From: an uncultured Ignavibacteria bacterium
GTDB lineage: Bacteria; Bacteroidota; Ignavibacteria; Ch128b
Reading direction: 5' to 3'
DNA: 64,000 nt
NCBI GenBank assembly: GCA_937944105.1
Contig: CALDZP010000046.1
Span: 1-64,000 of the forward strand
Below are positions 32,188 to 41,210 of the stretch, one piece after another (within the stretch, counting starts at the first letter, position 1; each line of letters starts with the position of its first letter). A program made the translations under genes and the position numbers. The notes beneath the pieces are model-generated. The model did not search any database and was not told where the DNA came from. It saw nothing but the letters and a program-made list of their open reading frames with translations.

Positions 32188-33468
32188 TTAGAATAATAAA
32201 TTATCTAAAGCACCAACTGGTAAAATTGGTAATCCAAGCTGGTTGTATCCTTTAACCAAAATTAAACTACCAGGTATATTAGCAACATTAACCAATGGAA
32301 TATTAGCACCCCATTTTTGATTAATTACTTTTATAAATTCATTTGCAATTATTGCATAACCACGACTCGTTGGATGTACACCATCAAGGCTGAAAAGCCC
32401 CCCGGTTACATATTGAGTTGTAAATTTAATTCCATTGACCGTTAAGCCTTTCTTAGCATTATTAAGTAAGGCATTGGCATCAACCAAACCAAATCCCTTA
32501 GCTGTTGCCACAGAAGCTATAGTTGTGTTATAATCATTAATAACATTTTTAACATTTAAAGCTTCCAAAGAATCGAGTACAACGGAATTTGGTAATGGAT
32601 TAGGTTTGCTCAATCCTTTGCCTTGATTAAGTAAATCAATGGCTTTTAGTGTCAAATAGTTTGTCATTACATTCACCGGGATGGTATCACCAACACCCCT
32701 AACAACCCATACAGCACTAATCCCTTGTGCAGCTAAAGTTGGTCCGACTGTTGTAAAAAATGGAATCGCTGTAACATCTGGAATATTTGCCACAACAACT
32801 TTTGCACCTGTTGCAGCAAGTTCATTTGCCAATGCATTATAAAGAGCTGCAAAATTTACACTTGGTGTATATGGAACTGTTGCTCCACTTGTAGCATGAC
32901 CTAAAATATCATTATTTCCGATCCATAAAGTTACAACTGTTGGATTGAGAACTTTTGCTTGCGACAACATAGATCCCTGTCCTCTTAAAACAAGATCAAA
33001 TAAAGGATTAGCCTGTCCACCAAAAACATAAGAGTAACAAGTTGTACTACTTGTAGCGTTTGCAACATCATATAAAAATGCACCAGGTACAGCGAGATTG
33101 TTGTATGGACGATTCAAATTCAAATTTTTCGGTTGACCTTGATTAGGATTTGTGTATATTTTAATTCCAGTAGCAGTCAATGCTTCAACTTCCAACCTTC
33201 CACCAGTTCCAGGATCAGAAACTATTGGTTGTTCAAATGGGATACCAACCTGATCAGCAATCAACTTACCAATAGAATACATTTGAGAAGATTCATAAAG
33301 AGCGCCATTTTGATATGCTGCTGTTAAACTATTACCAAGCGTTACAAATGTTGAAAAATTGACCTGTCCAGTTGAAGGTGGAGCTGGTGGAGTTAATTCG
33401 CTTCGGTCTTCACAACCAATTGCGAATAAAACTATAAGAATTAAAAAGATTGATAAAACTTTTTTCAT
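32188..33468 (-). CDS. SGNH/GDSL-family lipoprotein esterase
   Basis: A 426-residue lipoprotein. The signal ends in the lipobox FAIGC (C19), so it is tethered to a membrane. Catalytic blocks are FVTLGNSLTAAY (GxSL serine), WIGNNDI (block III) and DGVHPTSRGYAI (Asp-His). It should be an esterase or lipase acting in the periplasm or on the cell surface. The ATG at 33468 follows GGAG with six bases spacing; a second ATG two codons upstream overlaps that site. It follows the FadL gene closely and may act on the same lipids. Confidence 0.88.
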   Translation of the reverse strand: MKKVLSIFLILIVLFAIGCEDRSELTPPAPPSTGQVNFSTFVTLGNSLTAAYQNGALYESSQMYSIGKLIADQVGIPFEQPIVSDPGTGGRLEVEALTATGIKIYTNPNQGQPKNLNLNRPYNNLAVPGAFLYDVANATSSTTCYSYVFGGQANPLFDLVLRGQGSMLSQAKVLNPTVVTLWIGNNDILGHATSGATVPYTPSVNFAALYNALANELAATGAKVVVANIPDVTAIPFFTTVGPTLAAQGISAVWVVRGVGDTIPVNVMTNYLTLKAIDLLNQGKGLSKPNPLPNSVVLDSLEALNVKNVINDYNTTIASVATAKGFGLVDANALLNNAKKGLTVNGIKFTTQYVTGGLFSLDGVHPTSRGYAIIANEFIKVINQKWGANIPLVNVANIPGSLILVKGYNQLGLPILPVGALDNLLF

Positions 33469-33487
33469 TGTCATCTCCTTTCTCTAA

Positions 33488-34714
33488 TTAAAAATTATAT
33501 GTGACATTAAATCCAAAGAGATGCGTTGTAGTATTATAAGTTCCATTAAATGGATTACTTCCAGAATAATAAACTTTGGAACTTGATATAGTTCTTTCAG
33601 CTACTCTCAAAAACATGTAAGAGAAGTCTAAAGTTATATTTTGCATCTTATAACCTGCACCAAAAGTAAATCCTAATCTATCTGAATCTGGTAATGTAGG
33701 ATCTACATATTCATCCCTTATTGGGTTTTTGTCATAAAGCATTCCAGCTCTTAAATCCAGGTTTGAAAGGAGATTATATTCACCACCAAAACGAATGATA
33801 TATGAATCAAACCAATTTTTCGGTGAACTTAAGTCTGGCCATTTTGGGTCCACGAAATCCACTTTAAGGTCACGATATGATGACCATGTTACATATTGCA
33901 AAGATGCAGCAACTAATAACTGTGGATTTACTTTATATGCTAATCCAAAATTAAAATTCTGTGGAGTTGTCAATTCAGTTTTTACATCGCCGTTTGGTAA
34001 GTTATTTTGCAATTGAGCTGGACCTTTTGTTTCAGCTGTACCTTTGAATTTTAATCTGACATCGCCACGATAAGAGAATCCAACTGATAAATCTTTGAGA
34101 GGATTTGCAAGAATACCAAAGCGATAACCGAAACCGGTACCACTTCCTTCAAGTTTAACATTACCTTCGCCTGCGAAGGGAGCAAGGTCAGCTTTTCTTT
34201 TAAGTAAAACCTGACCATAAACAAAATCTAAACCCCAGCCTACTGAGATATCTTCAGTAACTTTATATGCAACAGATGGAGTAACAAAGAATGTTCTGAG
34301 TCTTGTTTCAGTTGCGAGAAATCTTCCGACCCAATCTTCAGGCCATTTAGTTCCAAGTCCAAAAGGATTATTTAATCCGAGCCCTACAACTAACTTATTA
34401 GTCAATTGATAGCTCCCGTATAAATTAATCGGGTAAAAAATTTGCTTCACCATTTTATGTTCGTCAACACTTGGAGCTGGACCACGGAAAGTTGTTCTTG
34501 GTGCAATGAATGTCGCTCCTAACATAATCTTCATTCCTTTTAACTGGGCTAAGCCCGCGGGATTAAAATAGATTGCCGAAGGGTCATTTGCAACGGCAAT
34601 GAAGGCACCACCCATACCCATTGCACGGGAACCATGTTCATTTACTTGAAATCCGCCTGCAATTATTAATGTATGGGAGAAAACGAGGAGAGCAATTGTA
34701 AGAAGTTTTTTCAT
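33488..34714 (-). CDS. OmpP1/FadL/TodX-family outer-membrane transporter
   Basis: A 408-residue outer-membrane barrel that takes up hydrophobic compounds such as long-chain fatty acids or aromatics. After a signal peptide, GGFQVNEHGSRAMGMGGAFIAVANDPSAIYFNPAGLAQL matches the family N-terminal hatch, and the chain ends in the aromatic FGFNVTYNF typical of barrel insertion. GGAGG precedes the ATG. It leads a two-gene unit with the GDSL lipoprotein 19 bases downstream. The promoter must be in or near the repeat-rich region above 34715. Confidence 0.9.
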   Translation of the reverse strand: MKKLLTIALLVFSHTLIIAGGFQVNEHGSRAMGMGGAFIAVANDPSAIYFNPAGLAQLKGMKIMLGATFIAPRTTFRGPAPSVDEHKMVKQIFYPINLYGSYQLTNKLVVGLGLNNPFGLGTKWPEDWVGRFLATETRLRTFFVTPSVAYKVTEDISVGWGLDFVYGQVLLKRKADLAPFAGEGNVKLEGSGTGFGYRFGILANPLKDLSVGFSYRGDVRLKFKGTAETKGPAQLQNNLPNGDVKTELTTPQNFNFGLAYKVNPQLLVAASLQYVTWSSYRDLKVDFVDPKWPDLSSPKNWFDSYIIRFGGEYNLLSNLDLRAGMLYDKNPIRDEYVDPTLPDSDRLGFTFGAGYKMQNITLDFSYMFLRVAERTISSSKVYYSGSNPFNGTYNTTTHLFGFNVTYNF

Positions 34715-35050
34715 TTATCCTCCAAATTTTTTTTACTTGCAATAATAGTCAAGATATTTAATAAAAGTCAAATATCCCTAAAAGTTACGACTTATAATTA
34801 TTATGTGCAGAAATCACATTTTTATTTGTAAATAAATTTTCAGCAATTACGGACTTGCAAATGGTAAGAATTAAATTCTTTTCTTTGTTTATTTCCTTGG
34901 AAAAATTAACATCTCAAAAAATTTGAATAGATTGATTGAAAAATATTATATATATCAGTCATTCTTAGCCCAAATTAAAATCGTGAAAGCGATCTTTTTT
35001 TCTTACAAGTCTATTAAAATTAAGCCAAGCAATCTTATCTCTTTGGTTAA

Positions 35051-35335
35051 TCATTACGAGCGAAGCGAAGTAATCTTTTATGTTTAAACCAAAAATTTCA
35101 AAAATGTCTTTTCTGCTCTTTTATTAAGGATTGCTTCGTCGTTTCACTCCTCGCAATGAAAGCTACAAGGGACTGTCATTGCGACCCGCCAAAGGCGGGG
35201 AAGCAATCTTTTCTGGTTACGGCAAAAATTTTCATTTTGCATTTTTATGTTTTTGTAAAGGATTGCTTCATCGTTTCACTCCTCGCAATGACATCTACAA
35301 AGAATTGTCACTGTGAGTGAAACGAAGCAATTTTT
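35051..35335. repeat. Second cluster of palindromic interspersed repeats
   Basis: Units at 35051-35079 (plus), 35126-35159 (minus), 35175-35212 (plus), 35257-35292 (minus) and 35307-35335 (plus) share the arms seen at 53-406. The core at 35175-35212 is CCCGCC-AAA-GGCGGG, the same as at 53-90. A decayed unit is also seen at 35574-35607. The cluster includes the inverted partner of the block at 1-140. Confidence 0.85.
35124..35263 (+). repeat. Partner of the inverted block at 1-140
   Basis: This segment matches the reverse complement of 1-140 at about 131 of 140 positions, including the unique spacer sequence between the short palindromic units. It therefore represents a duplicated block and not just chance pairing of short repeats. 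Confidence 0.85.
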
Positions 35336-35759
35336 TGTGGTAAAGATGTTTACCACAAAAATATTTTTTATTTATCACAAGCTGAAGCCTACGGGTACCG
35401 TAATCTTTTTTCTTAATTTTCAATCATATTCATTTTACAAAAACAATCATTAATTTTACAATTCATGTAGCCGCAAGATTTAGCTTTCGAACGTTCTGAG
35501 TTAGAACATTTTTATCTTAAATTTCGCCTTTTGCTTTCTCGATAGAAATTCCTGATGATTTACTTATTTGTTGAAGATCGTTTCGTCGTTTCATCCCTCG
35601 TTATGAGTGGTTAACAAGTGAAGGTATGCTTCTCCCAACTTGTTTGGTTCATAATGACTGAATGAAAAGGGGGAGTTATTTTAACTACAATAGAATTGGA
35701 ATCTTTCAATTACGAATATTTTAAATAGTTCATGCTTGCGATATAAGCCAAAAATATTT

Positions 35760-37373
35760 CTAATTACAAACTCGTTTAAAGACTCTTAAAAAATTTTCGC
35801 CATAAATTTTTCTTATATCAGATATGGAATAACCTCTACGCAGAAGTGCTTCAGTTAGATTTGGAAACTTCGTCACATCCTCAAGTCCAACAACAACTCT
35901 TTCGATGCCATCAAAATCTGATCCAAGCGCTATATAATCAACACCAACAAGATTTTTAATATAATCTATGTGTGCAATTACATTATTAATTGTAGCTGTG
36001 GAAGAACTTGTCAAATATGGTGGATAAAAAATTACACCAATTACACCACCTTTCTGAGCTATTTTAATTATTTGTTGATCAGTAAGATTCCGGTAATGAT
36101 TCCTTAATGCTTTAACACCCGAATGTGTTGCAATTATTGGGTTAATAGTTGTTTCCAAAATATCATCTATTGTTTTTGAACCAACATGTGAAACATCTAT
36201 TATCATTCCGAGAGAATCCATATGTCTGATTACCTCTCGACCAAAATCAGATAAACCTTTTGTTGCTGCTTGTGGGTCTTGCGCTGAAGTTGCCCAGGTC
36301 GTAGAATTATTCCATGTAATTGTCATATATCTTACGCCAAGTTTATAAAGTGAATCTAGTTTATAAATATCGTTTTCAATTGCATGACCACCTTCAACAC
36401 AAAGTACCGCAGCAAACTTACCAATCTTCACAAGGCTATCGATTTCTCTCGAATTTCTTGCCTGAACAAATAGATTTTGATATTTATTTAATTGAATTTT
36501 AAATGAATCAATCATTCTTATTATTTGCTGAAAAGGATTGTTTGGATACAGGGTTGGACTAACCCATAAAGCCATAAATTGAACATCAACGCCACCTTTA
36601 TAAAACCTTGGAAGATCAGAATGATTAATTGAGTTCCATTTCCCAAGATCATATCCATTTACTACCTTTTCAAGAACATCGTTATGTAAGTCTATTAAAA
36701 TTGAATTTTGATGAACTGTTTCAAGAGAGAAAATAACATGATGATTTTGAGAATTATCAATTTCTAATGTATCGGGAACATAAAGAAATCTTTCAGCTAC
36801 GAGATAATAATTACTTGTAAAAATTTTTTTCAAATCAGAAAAAGAACTAACATTTTGATTTTGGATTTTTAATCCTCCTCCCTTTTGATAGCCAATTTGA
36901 ATAATTTTCTTAACTATAGTTTGAGAATTAGTTCTAAAAACTAAAAAATAAACTCCACCACTTTTATCCCCTTCATATTGAATTCTATGTCGACCTGCAG
37001 ATAAAATAAAATTTTTTCGCTCCATTAATTTTCCAAGAGCATCATATACTTCAACTACTAAGGTTTCCGATCCTGGAAGATATATATCAATATTTACAGA
37101 AGGATTAAATGGATTTGGGAAGGGATTTGAAACAAAAAAATCTTTAAAAATCGGTGAATCGTCTTGAGTCGCTAAAATGAAAGAAAAGAATCCAGTATTA
37201 TTTGCGAAAAATGTATCCCTCTGATTTAAATTGTTTTTGTTAATAAGAATAACATATGCTGAGTCAAGTCCTGCCCCAGTATATTTATCTGTGATGAAGC
37301 CACTTATTGAAATTGACTGTGAATAAATATTTAGAATTGTTGAAATGAGTAATAAAAGAACTATTTTTATCAT
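35760..37373 (-). CDS. M19 dipeptidase with an N-terminal T9SS-like sorting domain
   Basis: A 537-residue exported metallopeptidase. A signal peptide (MIKIVLLLLISTIL) leads to a carboxypeptidase-regulatory-like module, then at about residues 80-161 a complete T9SS type A-like domain (SNPFPNPFNPSVNI, VEVYDALGKLM, GGVYFLVF). The renal-dipeptidase domain follows, with DLHND, EGGHAIE, HSGVKALRNHYRN and GSDFDG supplying the metal ligands. Such sorting domains normally sit at the very C-terminus, so this order is odd. The start at 37373 is chosen over one at 37394 because the signal peptide begins there. Confidence 0.85.
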   Translation of the reverse strand: MIKIVLLLLISTILNIYSQSISISGFITDKYTGAGLDSAYVILINKNNLNQRDTFFANNTGFFSFILATQDDSPIFKDFFVSNPFPNPFNPSVNIDIYLPGSETLVVEVYDALGKLMERKNFILSAGRHRIQYEGDKSGGVYFLVFRTNSQTIVKKIIQIGYQKGGGLKIQNQNVSSFSDLKKIFTSNYYLVAERFLYVPDTLEIDNSQNHHVIFSLETVHQNSILIDLHNDVLEKVVNGYDLGKWNSINHSDLPRFYKGGVDVQFMALWVSPTLYPNNPFQQIIRMIDSFKIQLNKYQNLFVQARNSREIDSLVKIGKFAAVLCVEGGHAIENDIYKLDSLYKLGVRYMTITWNNSTTWATSAQDPQAATKGLSDFGREVIRHMDSLGMIIDVSHVGSKTIDDILETTINPIIATHSGVKALRNHYRNLTDQQIIKIAQKGGVIGVIFYPPYLTSSSTATINNVIAHIDYIKNLVGVDYIALGSDFDGIERVVVGLEDVTKFPNLTEALLRRGYSISDIRKIYGENFLRVFKRVCN

Positions 37374-37831
37374 AACATTTTCAAGATAAACCATTTCAAA
37401 AAATTAAAAAAGTTTAAACCAATTTTTATTTTTCTTTCTTGGTTTAGGATTTTTTTCATTATTAAAATAGCAAAAAGTGATTTTAAATTTCGATTTCTCT
37501 ACTAAGATTTGAGTAAATGGTTTTTTAAACAAACGAATAATGAAAATTATATTCATGTTGAGGTATTAAAATTATGTTCAACTTTAGTTGAATTTTTTGA
37601 GGTGGATTTCCTTACATTTAATTCTAAGAGTGATTATCAAAATAAAGGCGAAATAAAAGGAATGATATTCTCTAAGAATTTAAGATTTGAAATATTTCAC
37701 ATCAATCGAGTGTAAAAGCACAAGCGAATAATTACCTAACGAAGAATAAAAACCAAATTAGATATTATTAATTCCTTTTATAAATTCATGAGACTGAAAA
37801 GTAGGAGAGTAGCTTAAATCACTAATAAAAA
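37374..37831. other. Gene-free spacer upstream of the dipeptidase
   Basis: About 450 bases lie between the dipeptidase start and the TonB stop. A 68-codon TTG-initiated frame on the plus strand has no ribosome site or recognisable motif and is not called. No hairpin terminator after tonB was seen. Confidence 0.35.
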
Positions 37832-38512
37832 CTATTCAAGCCTATAAGGAATTGTAATTATCACCGTTTGTTCGAATTGAATTTGATTAGGTCTCAATGG
37901 TTCGAATCGCCAGGTTTTTAATGCTTGTATAGCTGCATCTTCTAATTGGGTATCGGCTTTAATTAAAGGAATTGGGGAGACAACAGAGCCATCTGGTAAA
38001 ATGGTGAATTTAATTTTAATATCAATTTCTTTTTGAACTCCAGGAGGAAATTTTGGTTTTTCCCATCTTAAAATTTTGCGTGTTCCTCTTCCACCCCAGT
38101 CAAAACTATATCCACTTGAACCAAATGGTTGATCACCTGTTTCACTCTTAGAAACATTTTTTGAAATACTTTCTGATTGCTTTGCTCTTTCAATTCTCTT
38201 TTTGCTTTCCTCAACCTTATTATTTTTCTTAACTACTTCATCAAATTCTTGTTTAACTATTGGAGCTTCAACCTTTTGCTTAAGATCTTCAGTTGTCTCT
38301 GTTGGTATTTCTTCCAAAGCAGTATTTGATTTTTCATTTAATGGAGATTCACCCGCTTTGCCTGAACCTGGACTGCCAAAATCAACTGTTACATATTCTG
38401 GTTCTTCGATTGTTGTTCCTAATGAAATGAATGAGAAGAATACTAAAATCAAAAAATGAAGAACTAAAGAAATTAAGTAAGTATTTTTTCTATTGGTCAG
38501 GAAACTAATCAT
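37832..38512 (-). CDS. TonB-family energy transducer
   Basis: A 226-residue protein with one N-terminal membrane segment (about 12-32), a charged, Glu/Lys-rich linker (it lacks the usual long proline run), and a C-terminal TonB domain (about 135-226) with IKFTILPDGSV and AAIQALKTWRFEP. It should carry force from ExbB-ExbD to an outer-membrane partner. It overlaps exbD by four bases and is the last gene of the operon. Confidence 0.9.
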   Translation of the reverse strand: MISFLTNRKNTYLISLVLHFLILVFFSFISLGTTIEEPEYVTVDFGSPGSGKAGESPLNEKSNTALEEIPTETTEDLKQKVEAPIVKQEFDEVVKKNNKVEESKKRIERAKQSESISKNVSKSETGDQPFGSSGYSFDWGGRGTRKILRWEKPKFPPGVQKEIDIKIKFTILPDGSVVSPIPLIKADTQLEDAAIQALKTWRFEPLRPNQIQFEQTVIITIPYRLE

Positions 38513-38913
38513 ATTGATTCTTTTTCTGTCGCAATCGTAAACTTATTTATACCAGAACTTTTAGCGATATCGATGACTCTAATTAAAATTTCAATAGGGA
38601 CTTCTTTATCAGCTCTAATGATAAGATTTTTTTCGGTTTGTTGTAAGGGTGATTTAATGATTTTATCTGCAAGTTCACCAAGACTTATTTTTTCAGTACC
38701 AAAATAAATTTCATTGGTTTTTGTAATTGTAACGACAAATTGATTCTCGTTAACAATTTCTGAAGTTTCAGATTTAGGTAACTTTACCTGAACACCAGTA
38801 GTGATCACAAATTGAGAGGTTAGCAAGAAAAATATCAATAAAAGCATAACAATATCAGTTAACGAAGAATAATTAAATGCTGTTAATAATTTTGATTCAG
38901 AATCGAATTTCAT
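38509..38913 (-). CDS. exbD: ExbD/TolR-family proton-channel protein
   Basis: A 134-residue protein with one membrane segment near the N-terminus that contains the key aspartate (D20 in SLTDIVMLLLIFFLL), followed by a periplasmic domain ending in IDIAKSSGINKFTIATEK. ExbD dimers sit within the ExbB pentamer and turn proton flow into motion. It overlaps exbB and tonB by four bases on each side. Confidence 0.92.
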   Translation of the reverse strand: MKFDSESKLLTAFNYSSLTDIVMLLLIFFLLTSQFVITTGVQVKLPKSETSEIVNENQFVVTITKTNEIYFGTEKISLGELADKIIKSPLQQTEKNLIIRADKEVPIEILIRVIDIAKSSGINKFTIATEKESI

Positions 38914-39539
38914 CTTTTTCTACCATGCTCCTGTTCATAAATTACATCAATAAAATCAGTAGAAGAAATCTCCATTTCAGAGACAAGCTTATTGATTTTA
39001 GTAACAAAATAATTGTAAAAAAGATAAGCTATAATACCAACTGAAAGTCCAAAAGCCGTTGTCAACAAAGCTTCCCATATTCCACCTGCAAGATCAGTTG
39101 GAGAAGCATTACCACCAAGCGATTCAATTTTCATAAAAGCTGAAATCATTCCAGTGACAGTTCCAAGAAAACCTAATAATGGAGCCACTCCTGAAATAGT
39201 AGCAAGTACTGAAAGTCCTCTTTCAAGTTTATAAATTTCTTGTCGTCCAGCACTCTCTATAGATTCTTTAATTCTATCCATACCAAAATAATATTTCGAC
39301 AATCCTTTTCTCACAATATTTGCAATAGGCGAATTAAATTCAGAACAATAATTAATTGCTTCAACTATATCTCCTTTTTTCATATGTTCACGAATTTGCA
39401 TCATAAATCGGGGAACATTAACCGATGCTTGACGCAGAACAAAATATCTTTCGATAACTATTCCAATGGTAATAATAGAACATAAAAGAATGGGCCACAT
39501 AAGTAGCCCACCCTTTAAGAAACCAGTCAATAAATCCAT
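38910..39539 (-). CDS. exbB: MotA/TolQ/ExbB-family proton-channel protein
   Basis: A 209-residue inner-membrane protein with three membrane segments. ILCSIITIGIVIERYFVL is the first, and GLSVLATISGVAPLLGFLGTVTGMISAF is the conserved pore region. It forms the pentameric motor with ExbD. It starts seven bases after the HU-SPOR gene and overlaps exbD by four bases, which places the motor in the same operon as the HU genes. Confidence 0.93.
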   Translation of the reverse strand: MDLLTGFLKGGLLMWPILLCSIITIGIVIERYFVLRQASVNVPRFMMQIREHMKKGDIVEAINYCSEFNSPIANIVRKGLSKYYFGMDRIKESIESAGRQEIYKLERGLSVLATISGVAPLLGFLGTVTGMISAFMKIESLGGNASPTDLAGGIWEALLTTAFGLSVGIIAYLFYNYFVTKINKLVSEMEISSTDFIDVIYEQEHGRKR

Positions 39540-39546
39540 ACTTTTT

Positions 39547-40941
39547 TTATCTCCTATCTACAAAAATATCTTCTTTTTTTAGCATAAGTCTTAATGAATG
39601 ATAATCTTTTGAAGCAGCATCTTCATCGATGTAAAATCCAACTTTAACTCTATAAACTTTACCATAATTCGGGACATCAGCACTTTCTACAAAAGCACGA
39701 TATCCTTTGTTCCTTAACTCTTTAGCAAATGCATCGGCAAATCTTTTTTCGGTATAAGAATTTACTTGAATGAAATAATCTCCATAAGCAGTTGATAAAG
39801 GAGTTTTCTTGATCACTTCTCGTCGAGTAACAGTCCTGCGAGTTAATGGTTTTTTCTTTTCAGTTATAGGAGCTTGTGAAATTTTTTCTTCACCCTTTAA
39901 AGGTTCGGGAGTTTTTTTAACTAATTCCTTTTTAGGCTGAGTTGGTTCTTCGACTAACAACGAAGTTTTCTCTTTAATTGATGTATCTTTTGGGATTGTA
40001 GCATATTCTTCGGGGGCAATAATAATTTCTTTTTTACCAGATTTAATTGGTTGTTTTTCAATTACTACTGGTGGAGTTGTCTCTGTTTTAGTAGTTACAA
40101 CAGGTTCTTTTTTTGGTTCAGTTACATCTGTACTTAAAGCCCAGTAAACACCAATACCGATGATACCAATCAAAAGAATAATTAAAGTTACCCAGAGAGC
40201 ATTCGAACTTTCTTTTTCTTTATAAGCTGGAGCATCAGATGTTGTAGCTGATGGAAAAGATTGTTGATATCCTCCTGATGAAGATGGAGTAGTTAAATCT
40301 TCACCATAAGTAAATTTTGGTTTTTCTTGATTGAGGTTCATTTCTGGCATTTTTGTAACCTCCTCTTTTTCTTTTTTAGTCTCCTGAAGCTCAGGAATTT
40401 TTGTCTCTTTTTCTTCCAGTTGTGGTTCAGGAACAGATTCTGTTTCTTTTAGAGCCTCAAACAACTCAGAAGAGAGACTTACATCTTCAGTAGAGATTGA
40501 TTCAATTGATTTTTTAGATTCATTTTCTTCAAGTTTAGAAATCTCCTCGAGAAATTTTTCTACTTTTGAAAATTCTTCTTCTTTTTCTGATGGCATAATT
40601 GATACTCTCTTTTCAATTTCTCTTTCTTCTGCTTCTTTAATTACTTTAGGTTTTTCATCTTTGAATCTAATATTAATGTCCTCTGCAAGTTTTGAAGATG
40701 GTGAAAAGGATAATGTAAATTTTTCAGGTATTTCAATTTCCCGATTTAAGATTGCACTAAATTTTTTCGTTGCTTTTGTAATTCTCGGTGCGAAAGTTCC
40801 AAAATTAGCAATATTTACTTTCTCCCCATCACGAAGTGCAGTAACTGTCAAATCAATAAATTTTTGAAAAACTTTTTCAACCTCACTTAATTCAGCCCCG
40901 ATTTTAGAAGCAACCCTTTCAAAAAATTCTTTTCGTTCCAT
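39547..40941 (-). CDS. HU-domain protein with membrane segment and SPOR domain
   Basis: A 464-residue fusion. Residues 1-93 form an HU-like DNA-binding domain (REFFERVASKIG-like start, VNIANFGTFAPR, SFSPSSKLAEDIN). Residues 100-245 are acidic and low complexity. Residues 248-269 are a membrane segment. A Pro/Lys-rich periplasmic linker leads to a SPOR domain at about 385-462 (GDYFIQVNSYTEKRFADAFAKELRNKGY), which binds denuded glycan at division sites. It could tie the chromosome to the septal wall. It shares one base with the upstream HU gene (TAATG). Confidence 0.88.
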   Translation of the reverse strand: MERKEFFERVASKIGAELSEVEKVFQKFIDLTVTALRDGEKVNIANFGTFAPRITKATKKFSAILNREIEIPEKFTLSFSPSSKLAEDINIRFKDEKPKVIKEAEEREIEKRVSIMPSEKEEEFSKVEKFLEEISKLEENESKKSIESISTEDVSLSSELFEALKETESVPEPQLEEKETKIPELQETKKEKEEVTKMPEMNLNQEKPKFTYGEDLTTPSSSGGYQQSFPSATTSDAPAYKEKESSNALWVTLIILLIGIIGIGVYWALSTDVTEPKKEPVVTTKTETTPPVVIEKQPIKSGKKEIIIAPEEYATIPKDTSIKEKTSLLVEEPTQPKKELVKKTPEPLKGEEKISQAPITEKKKPLTRRTVTRREVIKKTPLSTAYGDYFIQVNSYTEKRFADAFAKELRNKGYRAFVESADVPNYGKVYRVKVGFYIDEDAASKDYHSLRLMLKKEDIFVDRR

Positions 40942-41210
40942 TATTCAGTCTTAAATATATTTTTTGATGGTTTAAAGACTAATACTTCTTTAGGAGGAAT
41001 TAAAATTAAGTCCCCCGTTTTAGGATTAACGCCTTTTCTTTCTTTCCTGACTTTTTTCTCAAACTTGCCAAAATTGGTAAATGTTATAGCACCTTCCTCT
41101 TTGACGACCTCTACAATTGAATCTAAAATTGCATCAAGAATTTCATTTACTTTTTTCTGAGTAAGATTTGTTTCCTTGGCAATATTTGAAATAAGTTCAC
41201 TTTTATTCAT
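40941..41210 (-). CDS. HU-family DNA-binding protein
   Basis: An 89-residue HU/IHF-type nucleoid protein. ITFTNFGKFEKKVRKERKG and NPKTGDLILIPPKEVLVFKPS are the beta-arm and C-terminal motifs. It is a full-length stand-alone HU directly upstream of the HU-SPOR fusion. It starts immediately after the stop codon of the barrel gene (TAAATG) and its stop overlaps the next ATG by one base. Confidence 0.93.
   Translation of the reverse strand: MNKSELISNIAKETNLTQKKVNEILDAILDSIVEVVKEEGAITFTNFGKFEKKVRKERKGVNPKTGDLILIPPKEVLVFKPSKNIFKTE

Larger units (their letters stand above)
34715..35759. other. One-kilobase gene-free region with a repeat cluster
   Basis: No gene was found in about 1,045 bases. Between 35051 and 35335 it holds a cluster of palindromic repeat units, and after that (about 35574-35670) only decayed fragments of similar sequence. 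The rest is AT-rich DNA upstream of the FadL gene. Confidence 0.6.

Noticed and set aside
37509-37715. A 68-codon plus-strand gene
   Set aside because: It starts with TTG, has no ribosome site, and the peptide has no recognisable feature.
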